This document shows, piece after piece, positions 52,427 to 62,213 of a stretch of DNA of 64,000 bases; position 1 is the first letter of the stretch; every line of letters begins with the position of its first letter. The stretch is from PALSA-1296 sp037143335 (GTDB taxonomy: Bacteria > Bacteroidota > Ignavibacteria > Palsa-1295). The notes under the pieces were generated by a model that had not been told where the DNA came from, made no database searches, and saw only the letters and a program-made list of their open reading frames with translations. The DNA is taken from NCBI GenBank assembly GCA_037143335.1, contig JBAWZA010000003.1:115679-179678 (forward strand). Direction: 5' to 3'. A program made the position numbers and the translations under genes.

Positions 52427-53315
52427 TTCTCTCCTTAATTCGTTTGATAATCTCTTCGCTGAAGCCAGCTTTCCGTAAGTTCTCGTCATCTTGAATACTA
52501 TTATACACTAAATGGAGCATCGTCTGAGACATACCCATCATCGAGAACCCGCCATCGTGGAAAAGGTTTTGCATCGTAACTTTTTTGCTGAGATCAGAAA
52601 GTAACGTCACGCAATAATCTCCGCACTCCTCGGCAGATGCATTCCCGAGTGGCGCAAGCAAATCAGCGAAGTAATACATCTTATCAAAATCTTCGATACC
52701 ACTTCCTGCTCGTGTCCATGTAGGAGATTGCGAAACGGTATTACAGCGAATTTTCTTTGCACCTAATCTACTCCCGAAATTTCTGGCAATCGATTCGAGA
52801 ATCGTCTTTGCCTCTGCCATATCGGTGTATGTCGTGAAGGGACGCTGCGCCGCCATGTGCGTGAGGGCAAGGATGCTTGAATAATCATTCATCACATCGT
52901 TAGCGAGCGCGGAGTTTATCAGACGATGGAGCGAAAGACCCGAGACATCAAGCGTCTTCATATACCAATCGTAGTTCAGATTCTCATACGGAATGCCCTT
53001 GCGAATGTTCGCAGACATGCCGACGGAGTGAACAAAGAAATCAATCTTGCCGAATTTCTCCTTAACGGTCTTGAAACACGCATCGATCTCTTGCATGTTC
53101 GTTGCATCGCACGGAATCAGAGGAGCGTTACCGCATATCGCGGCAAGTTCTTGAGGTTTGCCAATTCGGAGAGCCAATGCGACATTACTAATCGCAAGTT
53201 CAGCGCCTTCGCGATACGCTGCGGTGGCAATGTGCCAGCCAATGCTTGATTCATCTAGAGGGCCAAAGATAATCCCCTTCTTCCCCTTGAGTAGTCCGTA
53301 TGATTTTTCAGCCAT
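52419..53315 (-). CDS. fabI: enoyl-[acyl-carrier-protein] reductase [NADH]
   Basis: Final reductase of the fatty-acid elongation cycle, 298 residues. The modified Rossmann motif GPLDESSIGW (18-27) replaces GxxxGxG, and the active site Y163-x6-K170 is present (YTDMAEAK). The C-terminus is longer than in E. coli FabI. Start MAEKSYGLLKGKKGIIFG. Its end overlaps the TPR protein start. Triclosan sensitivity would be expected for FabI but was not inferred further. Confidence 0.92.
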   Translation of the reverse strand: MAEKSYGLLKGKKGIIFGPLDESSIGWHIATAAYREGAELAISNVALALRIGKPQELAAICGNAPLIPCDATNMQEIDACFKTVKEKFGKIDFFVHSVGMSANIRKGIPYENLNYDWYMKTLDVSGLSLHRLINSALANDVMNDYSSILALTHMAAQRPFTTYTDMAEAKTILESIARNFGSRLGAKKIRCNTVSQSPTWTRAGSGIEDFDKMYYFADLLAPLGNASAEECGDYCVTLLSDLSKKVTMQNLFHDGGFSMMGMSQTMLHLVYNSIQDDENLRKAGFSEEIIKRIKERSE

Positions 53316-53382
53316 AAAAATGGATTTTTGTGAGAGTTCCTAAACACGAATGCAAGGTTAAATGTCTCAGGAGCTGTCTCGC

Positions 53383-53847
53383 TCAATTGAAGACTATAGT
53401 ACAGAGTTTTCGCCTTGGAATCTGACCTTTGTCGGAGTAGTATAGATCGAATTCAGTAATGCTGTTGGACTTAGCGAAGTTTTCTAATTCTTTTACTTTA
53501 AAGGTTAGTGGCGTTCGATTGCCAATAGCTGTTTTGCGGATCGCAACGGTTTGATGCTCTGCGATTACATAGAGCGTTGAGTTGCAATCTTCACATGGCG
53601 TATCACTCCAATAATGTATGCTGATAGAATCCGATTCCGAGATGGTGGAATCAACGAGATGAATCGTCATCCTCCCGCCAGTCTTCGTCAGTTTTTCTGT
53701 ATTTTCATCAAACGAACCTATCTTCTTGAGATTGTAAAATATCTGCCACGAGTCAATGTTATAGGCAACAGACACAGTGACTGAGCTAACAATCATCAAA
53801 ATTACGATAAATAACTTACCACTAAAGAATCTCTTTACTTGAGTCAT
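53383..53847 (-). CDS. hypothetical exported protein
   Basis: 154 residues from ATG at 53847, with an N-terminal hydrophobic helix (MTQVKRFFSGKLFIVILMIVSS) serving as signal or anchor. Contains a CEDC motif in a beta-rich domain and ends with KLCTIVFN. No family recognised. It follows the DUF1015 gene by 22 bp (the longer frame from 53892 would overlap it). Confidence 0.6.
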   Translation of the reverse strand: MTQVKRFFSGKLFIVILMIVSSVTVSVAYNIDSWQIFYNLKKIGSFDENTEKLTKTGGRMTIHLVDSTISESDSISIHYWSDTPCEDCNSTLYVIAEHQTVAIRKTAIGNRTPLTFKVKELENFAKSNSITEFDLYYSDKGQIPRRKLCTIVFN

Positions 53848-53869
53848 GTCATGTCCGAAAATTACAATG

Positions 53870-55120
53870 TCACTCCTGTACTCCAAACTCATAAAACACC
53901 AACCCTGTCAGCAGTTTGGGATAGAAGTAGGTTGATTTCTGTGGCATGAACTCACTTTGTGCTGTGACAGCGATCACTTCTTCTGCGGTCGCTTGTTGAA
54001 GATAAAATATCGCGTTATACTCTGCTCGTGAGATCATATCATCAGTCTCGGAGAATGTGTGTGGATAGTAGAGATTTGTTTTTGCATCAATCTCAGCCTG
54101 AGTGAGACCAGCTATTGATTTTAGTATTTCTTCATGTAACCGATAGACTGGAAGCTTGTGCAGAGCGCTTAAAGATTCCCTCGAGTCACGCACCAGCACA
54201 AAATTTGGCTCCTCAGGAAATTGAATGAGAGTGATTGCGTCCGTTGAATTCTCCATAGCAGCAATTCCTGTCTCACGATTTGGAAACATCTCGACAGTAA
54301 ATTTCTTTTGCAACTCTGCAAGAAACTTGAACTGATTGAATTTATTGAGAGAATGAAGGATTCGATGAGTCGGAAGTATGACTGTACCCTCAGCTTGAAG
54401 ATTCGAAATAAAAATCATAATAAACTGCGCCGCTTCATTCTCAGGATGTTCTTGCGCGTAGGCTACAGCCGTTTCGTACCGATGATGCCCATCGGCAATA
54501 ATAATTTTTTGCGATGCAATAATGGCTTCAATGCGTTTAATGATTATCTCGTCATCAAGCTTCCACATTGTATGACGCACACCAGAAGCAGTGCTCATCG
54601 TTTCATCTATATCAACGAGTGGAGCTTGTGCCACTACGCTATCGATCACGTGATCGAAGACTTCTGATTCATCCGAGATCAATCCGAAAATTGGACTGAA
54701 TTGAGTTTGAGTCAGTGAAAGCAATTTAGTTCTATCCTTCTTCGGTCCGCTCAAGGTCTGTTCATGTGGTAGTACGTTGCCTTCTGAATAATTCGAGAGT
54801 CGTAGCTTGCCGAGAACGCCTCTTCGCGTCACCTGCTCGCCTTCAGGAGTATGGAATGTCTGGTAGTACACATAGAATGCTGCGGACGCGTCAGGAATGA
54901 TGACATTCGCCTCATGCCAATCAGCAAAAATAGTCTTCGCACTTTCATAAGGATCTGCATCATGGTTGAGTTCGAGTCTAATTACATTGAACGGACTCGC
55001 ATCGTACAATTCCTTTTGACGCTCAGTGGAGATTACGTCGTATGGCGGTGCTACCACGTCCTTGATCTTTACGAGATCAGAATTATATCTGGTGCCAATA
55101 AAAGGTAAAAAGGAATTCAT
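53870..55120 (-). CDS. DUF1015 family protein
   Basis: 416 residues of the DUF1015 (HTH/ATP-grasp-like uncharacterised) family: MNSFLPFIGTRYNS, VAPPYDVIS, FNVIRLELN near the N-terminus, DGHHRYETAVAYAQ in the middle and the late FFLPHTFSET-like segment with YPHTFSETDDMI. No signal peptide. In many genomes the family sits beside serine-pathway or D-3-phosphoglycerate dehydrogenase genes; here it follows era by 20 bp. Function unknown. Confidence 0.82.
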   Translation of the reverse strand: MNSFLPFIGTRYNSDLVKIKDVVAPPYDVISTERQKELYDASPFNVIRLELNHDADPYESAKTIFADWHEANVIIPDASAAFYVYYQTFHTPEGEQVTRRGVLGKLRLSNYSEGNVLPHEQTLSGPKKDRTKLLSLTQTQFSPIFGLISDESEVFDHVIDSVVAQAPLVDIDETMSTASGVRHTMWKLDDEIIIKRIEAIIASQKIIIADGHHRYETAVAYAQEHPENEAAQFIMIFISNLQAEGTVILPTHRILHSLNKFNQFKFLAELQKKFTVEMFPNRETGIAAMENSTDAITLIQFPEEPNFVLVRDSRESLSALHKLPVYRLHEEILKSIAGLTQAEIDAKTNLYYPHTFSETDDMISRAEYNAIFYLQQATAEEVIAVTAQSEFMPQKSTYFYPKLLTGLVFYEFGVQE

Positions 55121-55140
55121 ACTAAATCTAACAAATAAAA

Positions 55141-56046
55141 TCAAACACCGTATCCCATATCACGAAGCGCTGTCTTATCATTCCGCCAATCTGTTTTTGC
55201 CTTCACGTGAAGTTCGAGAAAGATCGGATGCTCGACGAATCGCTCAATTGATTCGCGCGACCTCGCACCGAGATGTTTCAGTGTTTGTCCTGCCTTGCCG
55301 ATGAGGATTGCTTTCTGAGAATCGCGTTCGACAAAAATATCAGCATTGATGTACCACTTCCCTGCTTCTCGCTCTGCGTACTCATTTATTATCACTTCGG
55401 TTGAGTATGGAATCTCTTCCCTGAACTCATGAAATATTGCTTCGCGAATTAGTTCGCTTGCAAAAAATCGTTCGTTCTGATCGGAGAGTTGTTCCGTATC
55501 ATAAAATGCTACACTGCCAGGAAGATACTTATGCAAGACCTCCACCAACTGATTCACATTATGCTTCTTCTTAGATGAAATAGGGATAATATCAGAGAAC
55601 AGATTCATCGCGCCATATTTTGCCAAGATCGGAAGCAAATTATTTCTCTCTTTTATGAGATCAATTTTCGAAAGCGCAAGTATCATTGGCTTCTGCCCTG
55701 CCAAATCTCTATATCTATCCCACTCCTTCGGCAAAGCTCGTTCAGGCTCGAACGTTGCCTCTGCCATCACAAGAATAACGTCAGCATCATCAAATGAACG
55801 CTTCACTTCCGACAGCAAGGCTTGGTGATGAAGTGTTGTCGGACGGGGCATGATGCCGGGCGTATCTAAGAATATGATCTGTTCATTAACCGAAGAAAAT
55901 ATTCCGAGCACACGCTTGCGAGTTGTCTGCGGCTTAGCAGAGATAATCGAGAGTTTGGTGCCGAGGAGCGTATTGAGGAGTGTGGATTTCCCTGCATTCG
56001 GAATTCCAACAATTGCGCAATAACCTGATTTAAAATTTTGTGTCAT
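55141..56046 (-). CDS. era: GTPase Era
   Basis: Essential GTPase for 30S assembly and 16S rRNA maturation, 301 residues from ATG at 56046. G1 GIPNAGKS (14-21), G3 DTPG (61-64) and G4 SKID are present, and the C-terminal KH domain has IGKAGQTLKHLGARSRESIE. Length and order match Era. Followed by DUF1015 at 20 bp. Confidence 0.96.
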   Translation of the reverse strand: MTQNFKSGYCAIVGIPNAGKSTLLNTLLGTKLSIISAKPQTTRKRVLGIFSSVNEQIIFLDTPGIMPRPTTLHHQALLSEVKRSFDDADVILVMAEATFEPERALPKEWDRYRDLAGQKPMILALSKIDLIKERNNLLPILAKYGAMNLFSDIIPISSKKKHNVNQLVEVLHKYLPGSVAFYDTEQLSDQNERFFASELIREAIFHEFREEIPYSTEVIINEYAEREAGKWYINADIFVERDSQKAILIGKAGQTLKHLGARSRESIERFVEHPIFLELHVKAKTDWRNDKTALRDMGYGV

Positions 56047-56118
56047 CAATAAAGATAAAAACTCCTGTGTGTTTTCAACCGCGAAATTCCGTCAAATCTG
56101 TGTACTCCATATGCTATA

Positions 56119-57423
56119 TCATGGCTCTGCCAACAACTCAAGCACCCGGCTATCACAACTCTTCATCGCTGATTCGGGCGATTTTTTTTTGTACAATGCT
56201 TGTGCAGTTTCATCTTCTAAAATAGCTTCGATCTCCAACCATTTCGGATGCACGGGCGTCATGCGTGCATGGTCAAGCTGGGTGATCACAACACTGCCCT
56301 GATTACGATTTAAATAAAAACTATCTCTTTGCAAATTCTTGTCTGCCGGAAATATATTGAATGCTTTCGCAAGTCGCAATTCATTATCAGGTCTGGTAAT
56401 AAAGGTAAGAAATTGCTCTGCTTGCCTGCGCATTTTTGATTTGGCATTGATTGCAAGATATTCTCCGCCAGCGAATGAAACACCAGCGTGTCCATTATTT
56501 CCTGGAAACGGAATGCAGTACCAATGGAAATCAGCCTTTGCAAGTGGAGTGAATAACCAAGAGCCGCTGTAGAGTATTCCAAGTTTCCCACGCTTAAACA
56601 GATCATCAAGATTTTTCTGCGATTCAAGAACACCGGCATTGAGTTGATTCACGTAAAAAGTCAAGGCTTCAATATTTTCTCGCGAAGAAAAAGTTGGCTT
56701 GCCACTTTGGTCAAAAAGATTTCCGCCATTCGACCATATCTGTGGCAATATCTTCTTATAAAGTCGGTGCATGTCCGAGCCGTTGACCCCGATACCTTTG
56801 CCAATTCCTTTTCGTTGGATTCCTAACCCATAATTGTATAATCCATCCCAGGTTGCAAGAGGATCTTCTCGAAATTCCCCTTTTAGGAAAATTGAATCGG
56901 TAGCACCGTTAAGTAAATCGCTATTGATAAAAATCACTCGCGTATCAACAAACCACGGAACAGCGAAATATCTTCCGTTCCATTTCCCAGGTTCATTCGC
57001 ATATTCAGGTGCATTTGCAAAACGCGGCTTGATGGAATCTAATGAGGTAATATCTTCGAGGACATTGCTTGAAGAGAATTGTGCAACCCAATCACTACCG
57101 AGTTCTAAGACATCGGGCGCCGTCCCTGCATTAAAATTTACCATGAGTTTGGTCTTGCCATCAGCCCATGATAAGTCCATTACTTCAACATCAATGTCGG
57201 GATGTAAAAGTTTGAAGTCGTGTATAACCGAATCAAGCACTGCGCGTTGTCCTGGCTCAGTCCAGAAATGGGAGAATCGGAGTGTAATATTTTTTTTTGT
57301 CGAGCAGGAAGAAACAGAGAGTAGGATTAAGAATAGTGCAAAGAATTTCAAGCTTCGCTTAAGCAAAAAAATATTCTTAATTCGTAATTCGCAATTCGTA
57401 ATTACCTCAAGCTCCCGCTCCAT
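56119..57423 (-). CDS. extracellular solute-binding lipoprotein (ABC, carbohydrate type)
   Basis: Type 1 periplasmic solute-binding protein with lipobox LSVSSC (C40 when started at ATG 57423). Features: FSHFWTEPGQRAVLDSVIHDFKLLHPDIDVE, TAPDVLELGSDWVAQF, YAVPWFVDTRVIFINSDLL and GILYSGSWLF, typical of sugar-binding (family 1, e.g. MalE/UgpB-like) proteins. The ATG overlaps secA by 17 bp, but a TTG at 57366 gives a normal short lipoprotein leader and is an alternative; the region between them holds a repeated AATTCGTAATT. No permease genes are adjacent. Confidence 0.85.
   Translation of the reverse strand: MERELEVITNCELRIKNIFLLKRSLKFFALFLILLSVSSCSTKKNITLRFSHFWTEPGQRAVLDSVIHDFKLLHPDIDVEVMDLSWADGKTKLMVNFNAGTAPDVLELGSDWVAQFSSSNVLEDITSLDSIKPRFANAPEYANEPGKWNGRYFAVPWFVDTRVIFINSDLLNGATDSIFLKGEFREDPLATWDGLYNYGLGIQRKGIGKGIGVNGSDMHRLYKKILPQIWSNGGNLFDQSGKPTFSSRENIEALTFYVNQLNAGVLESQKNLDDLFKRGKLGILYSGSWLFTPLAKADFHWYCIPFPGNNGHAGVSFAGGEYLAINAKSKMRRQAEQFLTFITRPDNELRLAKAFNIFPADKNLQRDSFYLNRNQGSVVITQLDHARMTPVHPKWLEIEAILEDETAQALYKKKSPESAMKSCDSRVLELLAEP
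57379..57403. repeat. short direct repeat at a disputed gene start
   Basis: AATTCGTAATT occurs twice (57379-57389 and 57393-57403) separated by CGC. It lies between the secA stop and the lipoprotein leader and looks like intergenic sequence, which weakens the ATG at 57423 as start of the solute-binding protein. Confidence 0.6.
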
Positions 57424-60400
57424 GGCAATTTTTATACTTCTTACCTGAGCCGCACGGGCATGGGTCATTCCGCCCTACTTTGGGTCCTACTTTGATAGGC
57501 ACTTTCGGAGCATTCTGTTGTGGGGGTGGCATGCCTTCACCCTCGTACCCGCCTGGCGATGCCATTGCTGTTGAGTGGTACTCCTGTTTTGTGGCAACCA
57601 TTCTCCGTGGGTTTGGCTGATGATTTGGCATCATCTTTCTTCCACCTTGGAGCGGAGCTTGCTGTTCGACTTGAGGGTAGAGCTTGAGAACCATATCTAA
57701 AATGCCATCCCTGATAAGAGTGAGCATTTGCATGAACATTTTATATCCTTCTTGCTTGTACTCGATGAGCGGATCCTTCTGCCCATAAGAACGGAGATGG
57801 ATTCCTTCTTTGAGGTCATCCATTTCGCGGAGATGCTCTCTCCACTTATCATCAATAACTTGGAGTGTTGCAAACCGTTCAAGCTGAGCCATCATTTCGC
57901 TACCAACTTGTTGCTCCTTGCGAAGATAAAATGCTCTGCATTCTTCAATGACCTTCGCTGTCATTCCTTCAACTCCAAGCTCAGTCCACTCTACTCGATT
58001 CAGTGGGACATCCGTCATATACAGGCGCAGAATTTCTGCGTGTAACTCATCGTACTCCCCACGTTCATAATACGTCGCGACTGTCTCGGTCACGGACTCA
58101 TCAAGCATTTCTAAGATTTCATCTTTCAATCTTTCTCCATAGAGCGCATGACGACGACGATCATAGACAACCTCGCGTTGCGAGTTCATCACGTTGTCAT
58201 ACTCAAGCAAACGCTTACGAGTAGCGAAGTTATTTTCTTCAACTTTTTTCTGTGCGCGTTCGACTGACTTCGTAATCATCGAATGCTGAATTACTTCGCC
58301 TTCCTTCAATCCTAAGCGTGTCATCACGCCAGCGATTCTCTCCGAGCCGAAGAGACGCATCAAGTCATCTTCGAGCGAGAGGAAAAATTGCGAGGACCCC
58401 GGATCACCTTGACGACCAGAGCGACCTCGAAGCTGACGATCAATACGTCGTGACTCATGTCGCTCAGTGCCGACGATATGTAATCCGCCAACATCCGCGA
58501 CACCTGCGCCAAGTTTAATATCTGTTCCGCGACCCGCCATATTCGTGGCAATAGTCACTGCGCTACGCAAGCCCGCGTTCTGCACGATCTCTGCTTCGCG
58601 TGCATGTTGCTTCGCGTTCAAGACATTATGCGGAATATTCAAACGCTTGAGCATTCTCGAAATTGTCTCGGAGACTTCAACGCTTGTCGTACCGACGAGT
58701 GTTGGCTGTCCCTTTTCGCGAGCGCGTTGTATTTCTTCAATTACTGCGTTATATTTCTCTCGACGTGTGCGATAAACGTTGTCTTCGCTATCAACTCTGT
58801 TGATCGAGCGATTTGTCGGGATGACAACAACATCGAGTTTGTAAATTTCGAAGAATTCACCTGCCTCGGTTTCGGCAGTACCTGTCATTCCACCTAATTT
58901 TTTGTAGAGGCGGAAATAATTCTGCAACGTAATCGTGGCAAGTGTCTGAGTATCGCGTTCAACCGTTACACTCTCCTTCGCTTCGATCGCTTGATGCAAT
59001 CCTTCGGAATATCTTCTGCCAGCAAGTACACGCCCCGTGAACTCATCAACAATCATAACCTTGCCATCTTGCACTACGTACTCAACATCTTTTTCGTAGA
59101 GCGAGTATGCTCGCAATAATTGTGAGATCGTATGCAAACGGTCAGAACGATCAGCATATAATACGGTAAGCTCATCTTTCTTTTTTTGCTTCTCTTCGGG
59201 CGAGATGTTATCATTATCCATCTGCGAAAGTTCGGTCGCAATGTCGGGGAGAATAAAGAGATCGCGATCAGTCCCACCACCAGCAAGGATGTCTCTGCCC
59301 TTATCGGTTAAATCTATTTGATGATTTTTTTCTTCCGTTACGAAGAAGAGTTCGTCATCAATGAGGTGCATATTCCTATTTGAGTCACGCATGTACTCAA
59401 GCTCGGTTGTTTGCATGAGTCTGAGCATCTCACCATCCGAGAGCATTTTCATCAAGCGTTTATTCTTCGCCATGCCGTGATGTGCGCGCACAAGGAGTAC
59501 GCCTGCTTCTTTGCGCTTTTCTGCATCGCCTGTCTTGAGGAGTTCTTCAGCCTCGCTCATCATCTTTGCAACAAGATTTTTCTGGGCATTCACCAGTTTC
59601 TCAACGTTTGGTTTGAGTTCATTGAACTTATGATCACCGCTATCAACCGGACCGGAAATAATGAGCGGAGTACGTGCTTCATCAATAAGTACGGAGTCAA
59701 CCTCGTCAACAATTGCAAAATTGTGTGGTCGTTGAACCATGTCTTCGACGCGGGTCACCATGTTGTCGCGCAAATAATCGAAACCGAATTCGTTATTTGT
59801 ACCGTAGGTAATATCAGCATCGTATTCTTTCTTCCTATCCCACGGCTGCATCGGTTGCAAGATCACGCCGATGGAAAGACCCAAGAACTTGAATATCTGT
59901 CCCATCCACTCGGAATCACGTTGAGCAAGGTAGTCATTAACGGTAACAAGGTGGACACCTTTGCCGGGTAGGGCATTCAAATAAATAGGTAAAGTTGCTA
60001 CGAGAGTCTTACCTTCACCCGTTGCCATCTCAGCAATCTTGCCTTGATGAAGGACTATACCGCCGATAAGCTGAACGTCATAAGGGATCATTTCCCACTT
60101 CACTTTCTGCCCAGCGGCTAACCACTCTTTTCCGACATGTCGCCTACAAGCATCTTTGACAACAGCGAATGCTTCAGGAAGAAGATCATCAAGCATGTGC
60201 TTTGTTTCTTGTAACAACTCAGCTTGAAGCACATCGAGCTTATTGAAAATTGCCATACGCTCTTCGTGAGGAAGATCTTGTTTTAAGTCCTCGCGAAGTT
60301 GAACCATCTCCTCCTCGATTGCTCCGGTTGCTTCTTTGATCCGAGCACGAAATTCGAGAGTCTTTGCCTGCAACTCCGCATCACTGAGTGATGCAAGTTT

Positions 60401-60496
60401 TGCATATTCTTCGTTGATTTGGTCAACGATAGGAAGGAGGTCCTTTACATCTTTCTCATTTTTTGACCCGAAAATCTTTTGTATGAATTTTAGCAT
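57407..60496 (-). CDS. secA: preprotein translocase ATPase SecA
   Basis: Motor of Sec secretion, 1029 residues. Walker A is ATGEGKT (158-164), followed by the DEAD-like DEVDSVLIDEARTPLIISG, the TGTAETE motif, AGRGTDIKLG and the C-terminal zinc-binding CPCGSGKKYKNC. It is longer than E. coli SecA (901) because of a helical insertion after the DEVD motif (about 285-380, rich in MAKNKR/LMKML) typical of Bacteroidota/Chlorobiota, and because of a Pro/Gln-rich tail. The following lipoprotein gene overlaps its end. Confidence 0.97.
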   Translation of the reverse strand: MLKFIQKIFGSKNEKDVKDLLPIVDQINEEYAKLASLSDAELQAKTLEFRARIKEATGAIEEEMVQLREDLKQDLPHEERMAIFNKLDVLQAELLQETKHMLDDLLPEAFAVVKDACRRHVGKEWLAAGQKVKWEMIPYDVQLIGGIVLHQGKIAEMATGEGKTLVATLPIYLNALPGKGVHLVTVNDYLAQRDSEWMGQIFKFLGLSIGVILQPMQPWDRKKEYDADITYGTNNEFGFDYLRDNMVTRVEDMVQRPHNFAIVDEVDSVLIDEARTPLIISGPVDSGDHKFNELKPNVEKLVNAQKNLVAKMMSEAEELLKTGDAEKRKEAGVLLVRAHHGMAKNKRLMKMLSDGEMLRLMQTTELEYMRDSNRNMHLIDDELFFVTEEKNHQIDLTDKGRDILAGGGTDRDLFILPDIATELSQMDNDNISPEEKQKKKDELTVLYADRSDRLHTISQLLRAYSLYEKDVEYVVQDGKVMIVDEFTGRVLAGRRYSEGLHQAIEAKESVTVERDTQTLATITLQNYFRLYKKLGGMTGTAETEAGEFFEIYKLDVVVIPTNRSINRVDSEDNVYRTRREKYNAVIEEIQRAREKGQPTLVGTTSVEVSETISRMLKRLNIPHNVLNAKQHAREAEIVQNAGLRSAVTIATNMAGRGTDIKLGAGVADVGGLHIVGTERHESRRIDRQLRGRSGRQGDPGSSQFFLSLEDDLMRLFGSERIAGVMTRLGLKEGEVIQHSMITKSVERAQKKVEENNFATRKRLLEYDNVMNSQREVVYDRRRHALYGERLKDEILEMLDESVTETVATYYERGEYDELHAEILRLYMTDVPLNRVEWTELGVEGMTAKVIEECRAFYLRKEQQVGSEMMAQLERFATLQVIDDKWREHLREMDDLKEGIHLRSYGQKDPLIEYKQEGYKMFMQMLTLIRDGILDMVLKLYPQVEQQAPLQGGRKMMPNHQPNPRRMVATKQEYHSTAMASPGGYEGEGMPPPQQNAPKVPIKVGPKVGRNDPCPCGSGKKYKNCHGAGA

Positions 60497-60547
60497 TCGT
60501 ATCTATTCCGTCACGTTAAATGACGATAACTCTTTGTAATATAATAA

Positions 60548-62113
60548 TTAAGCCTCAACGAAGTGTACTTCGCGGCCATAGACTTCTTCAAACAGCATTT
60601 TCTTCCGCTCCGCTCCCCATATCTCAAGTTCGAGGTCGCGAGGAGCATTATGCTTGCGTTTTAACTTAAATTCCACGGAATTCCGTGAAAGAGTCGTTTT
60701 TACGCTTCGAACAATACCGATGTTTCCGCGGTCAAAGCCTTCAGCAATCCGAAGGATCGAGGCTAGCTTGCGAACCAGATCCCGATGTTCATCTGTATGA
60801 AGTGCAGCGAACCCCTCATGCTTGAGCTTTGGATGTGATTTGCGGTGATAACGCGCGATGTTTGCAATGATAAGAACCTCTTCATTCGTAAACCCAAGGA
60901 GATCGGCATGAGAAATAATATAATATGAATGCAAGTGATGCTCTGTATGCGATATATGATAGCCGATATCATGGAGTATTGCCGCATAGTGAAGATACTT
61001 TCTTTCTTCATCACCGAGACAATGGAGCTTTTTTGTCTGATCGAAAATAGATAACGCAAGATCAGAAATATGATCGCAATGTACTTGTTCGTAGTTGCAC
61101 ATTTCGGCTAAATGCCTGACGGATTGCTCGCGGACATCACGAATTTTTCCATGAACGTCATTGCTTGTTCGAAGTTGATGAACACAATCATAAATCACAC
61201 CTTCACGAAGTGCATAACTCGACACTGTTAACTCTTGGATGCCAAGTAATCGCATGGACTCTTCAAGAATCAATCCGCCTGCGACGATAATATCTACGCG
61301 TTTCTCATCAAGACCAGCTATCTTTTTTCGTTCGGAAACTGATGTAGCAGAAATGAGCCTTCGGACAACACTGCGAACTTCGTTGAAAGAAATGGTGAAA
61401 TTATTTAGCCTGAGATTCGAGAGATCGGAGTTCGATATCCCGTTCCTCATACCAGCAACGATTGCGGCGACGGCTTGAACCGTGCCACTCGAACCGCACG
61501 CAACTTTGTATTTTCTTTTTTTGATTTCTTGTGACGACGGAGATAACTCACCAATAATATGCTTGCGAGCATTCTCAATATTTTTTAGAGTGGGATTCTC
61601 TGCCAATGAGAATTTTTTCGAGAGACGAATCGCGCCGAGTTTGAGACTGGTTATATATTTAATTGCGCCTCGCTCACCAACAACGTATTCGGTAGAGCCT
61701 CCGCCTATATCAATTGTCAGTATGCGTTTAGCAAATAATGGGAGCGCTTGTAACACTCCGAGATATATGAGCCGCCCTTCTTCAACACCGGAGATGATGT
61801 CTATGGATATGCCCACTTCAACCCGTGCTCGTCGGATAAAAATTTCCCGATTCTCTGCTTCACGGATTGCGCTCGTTGCAATTGCACGGACCGTCTTCAC
61901 CTTGCGCGCCGAAATGATCGCTTTGAATCTTCGCAAACAAGCGATGCCTCGCTCCATCGCTGCATCGGTGAGCAGTTTCATATCCGCACCGCTCTCACCG
62001 AGGCGCACCATCTCCTTTTCACTCGCAACAACACGGAAGGACCCATTCGGCTTGGTCTCGGCAATGACGAGATGAAACGAGTTTGTACCGAGATCAATAG
62101 CTGCAAGTCGCAT
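60548..62113 (-). CDS. ppx: exopolyphosphatase / Ppx-GppA phosphatase with HD domain
   Basis: 521 residues. The actin-like ASKHA phosphatase domain is 1 to about 300, with DLGTNSFHL (7-15), ATSAIREAEN and the second phosphate loop DIGGGSTEY. The C-terminal HD domain has HDIGYHISHTEHHLHSYYII. It hydrolyses polyphosphate or pppGpp; which one cannot be told. Start MRLAAIDLGTNSF. It lies between secA and rho, with gaps of 51 and 100 bp. Confidence 0.92.
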   Translation of the reverse strand: MRLAAIDLGTNSFHLVIAETKPNGSFRVVASEKEMVRLGESGADMKLLTDAAMERGIACLRRFKAIISARKVKTVRAIATSAIREAENREIFIRRARVEVGISIDIISGVEEGRLIYLGVLQALPLFAKRILTIDIGGGSTEYVVGERGAIKYITSLKLGAIRLSKKFSLAENPTLKNIENARKHIIGELSPSSQEIKKRKYKVACGSSGTVQAVAAIVAGMRNGISNSDLSNLRLNNFTISFNEVRSVVRRLISATSVSERKKIAGLDEKRVDIIVAGGLILEESMRLLGIQELTVSSYALREGVIYDCVHQLRTSNDVHGKIRDVREQSVRHLAEMCNYEQVHCDHISDLALSIFDQTKKLHCLGDEERKYLHYAAILHDIGYHISHTEHHLHSYYIISHADLLGFTNEEVLIIANIARYHRKSHPKLKHEGFAALHTDEHRDLVRKLASILRIAEGFDRGNIGIVRSVKTTLSRNSVEFKLKRKHNAPRDLELEIWGAERKKMLFEEVYGREVHFVEA

Positions 62114-62213
62114 GTGGTAGTCGAAGTAGTTTAGTCAAAAATACGACCGAAATCACACGTTGCCAATATACCGACAAGAATAGTTAACTAACGACCAGAA
62201 GGTACCCTCTCCT

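Noticed and set aside
56834..57448. Plus-strand 204-codon frame
   Set aside because: Shadow of the minus-strand solute-binding lipoprotein gene, which has family motifs.
59411..59971. Plus-strand 186-codon frame
   Set aside because: Antisense to secA; its composition follows the secA codons and no domain is visible.
61482..62075. Plus-strand 197-codon frame
   Set aside because: Antisense to ppx; no start context or domain evidence.
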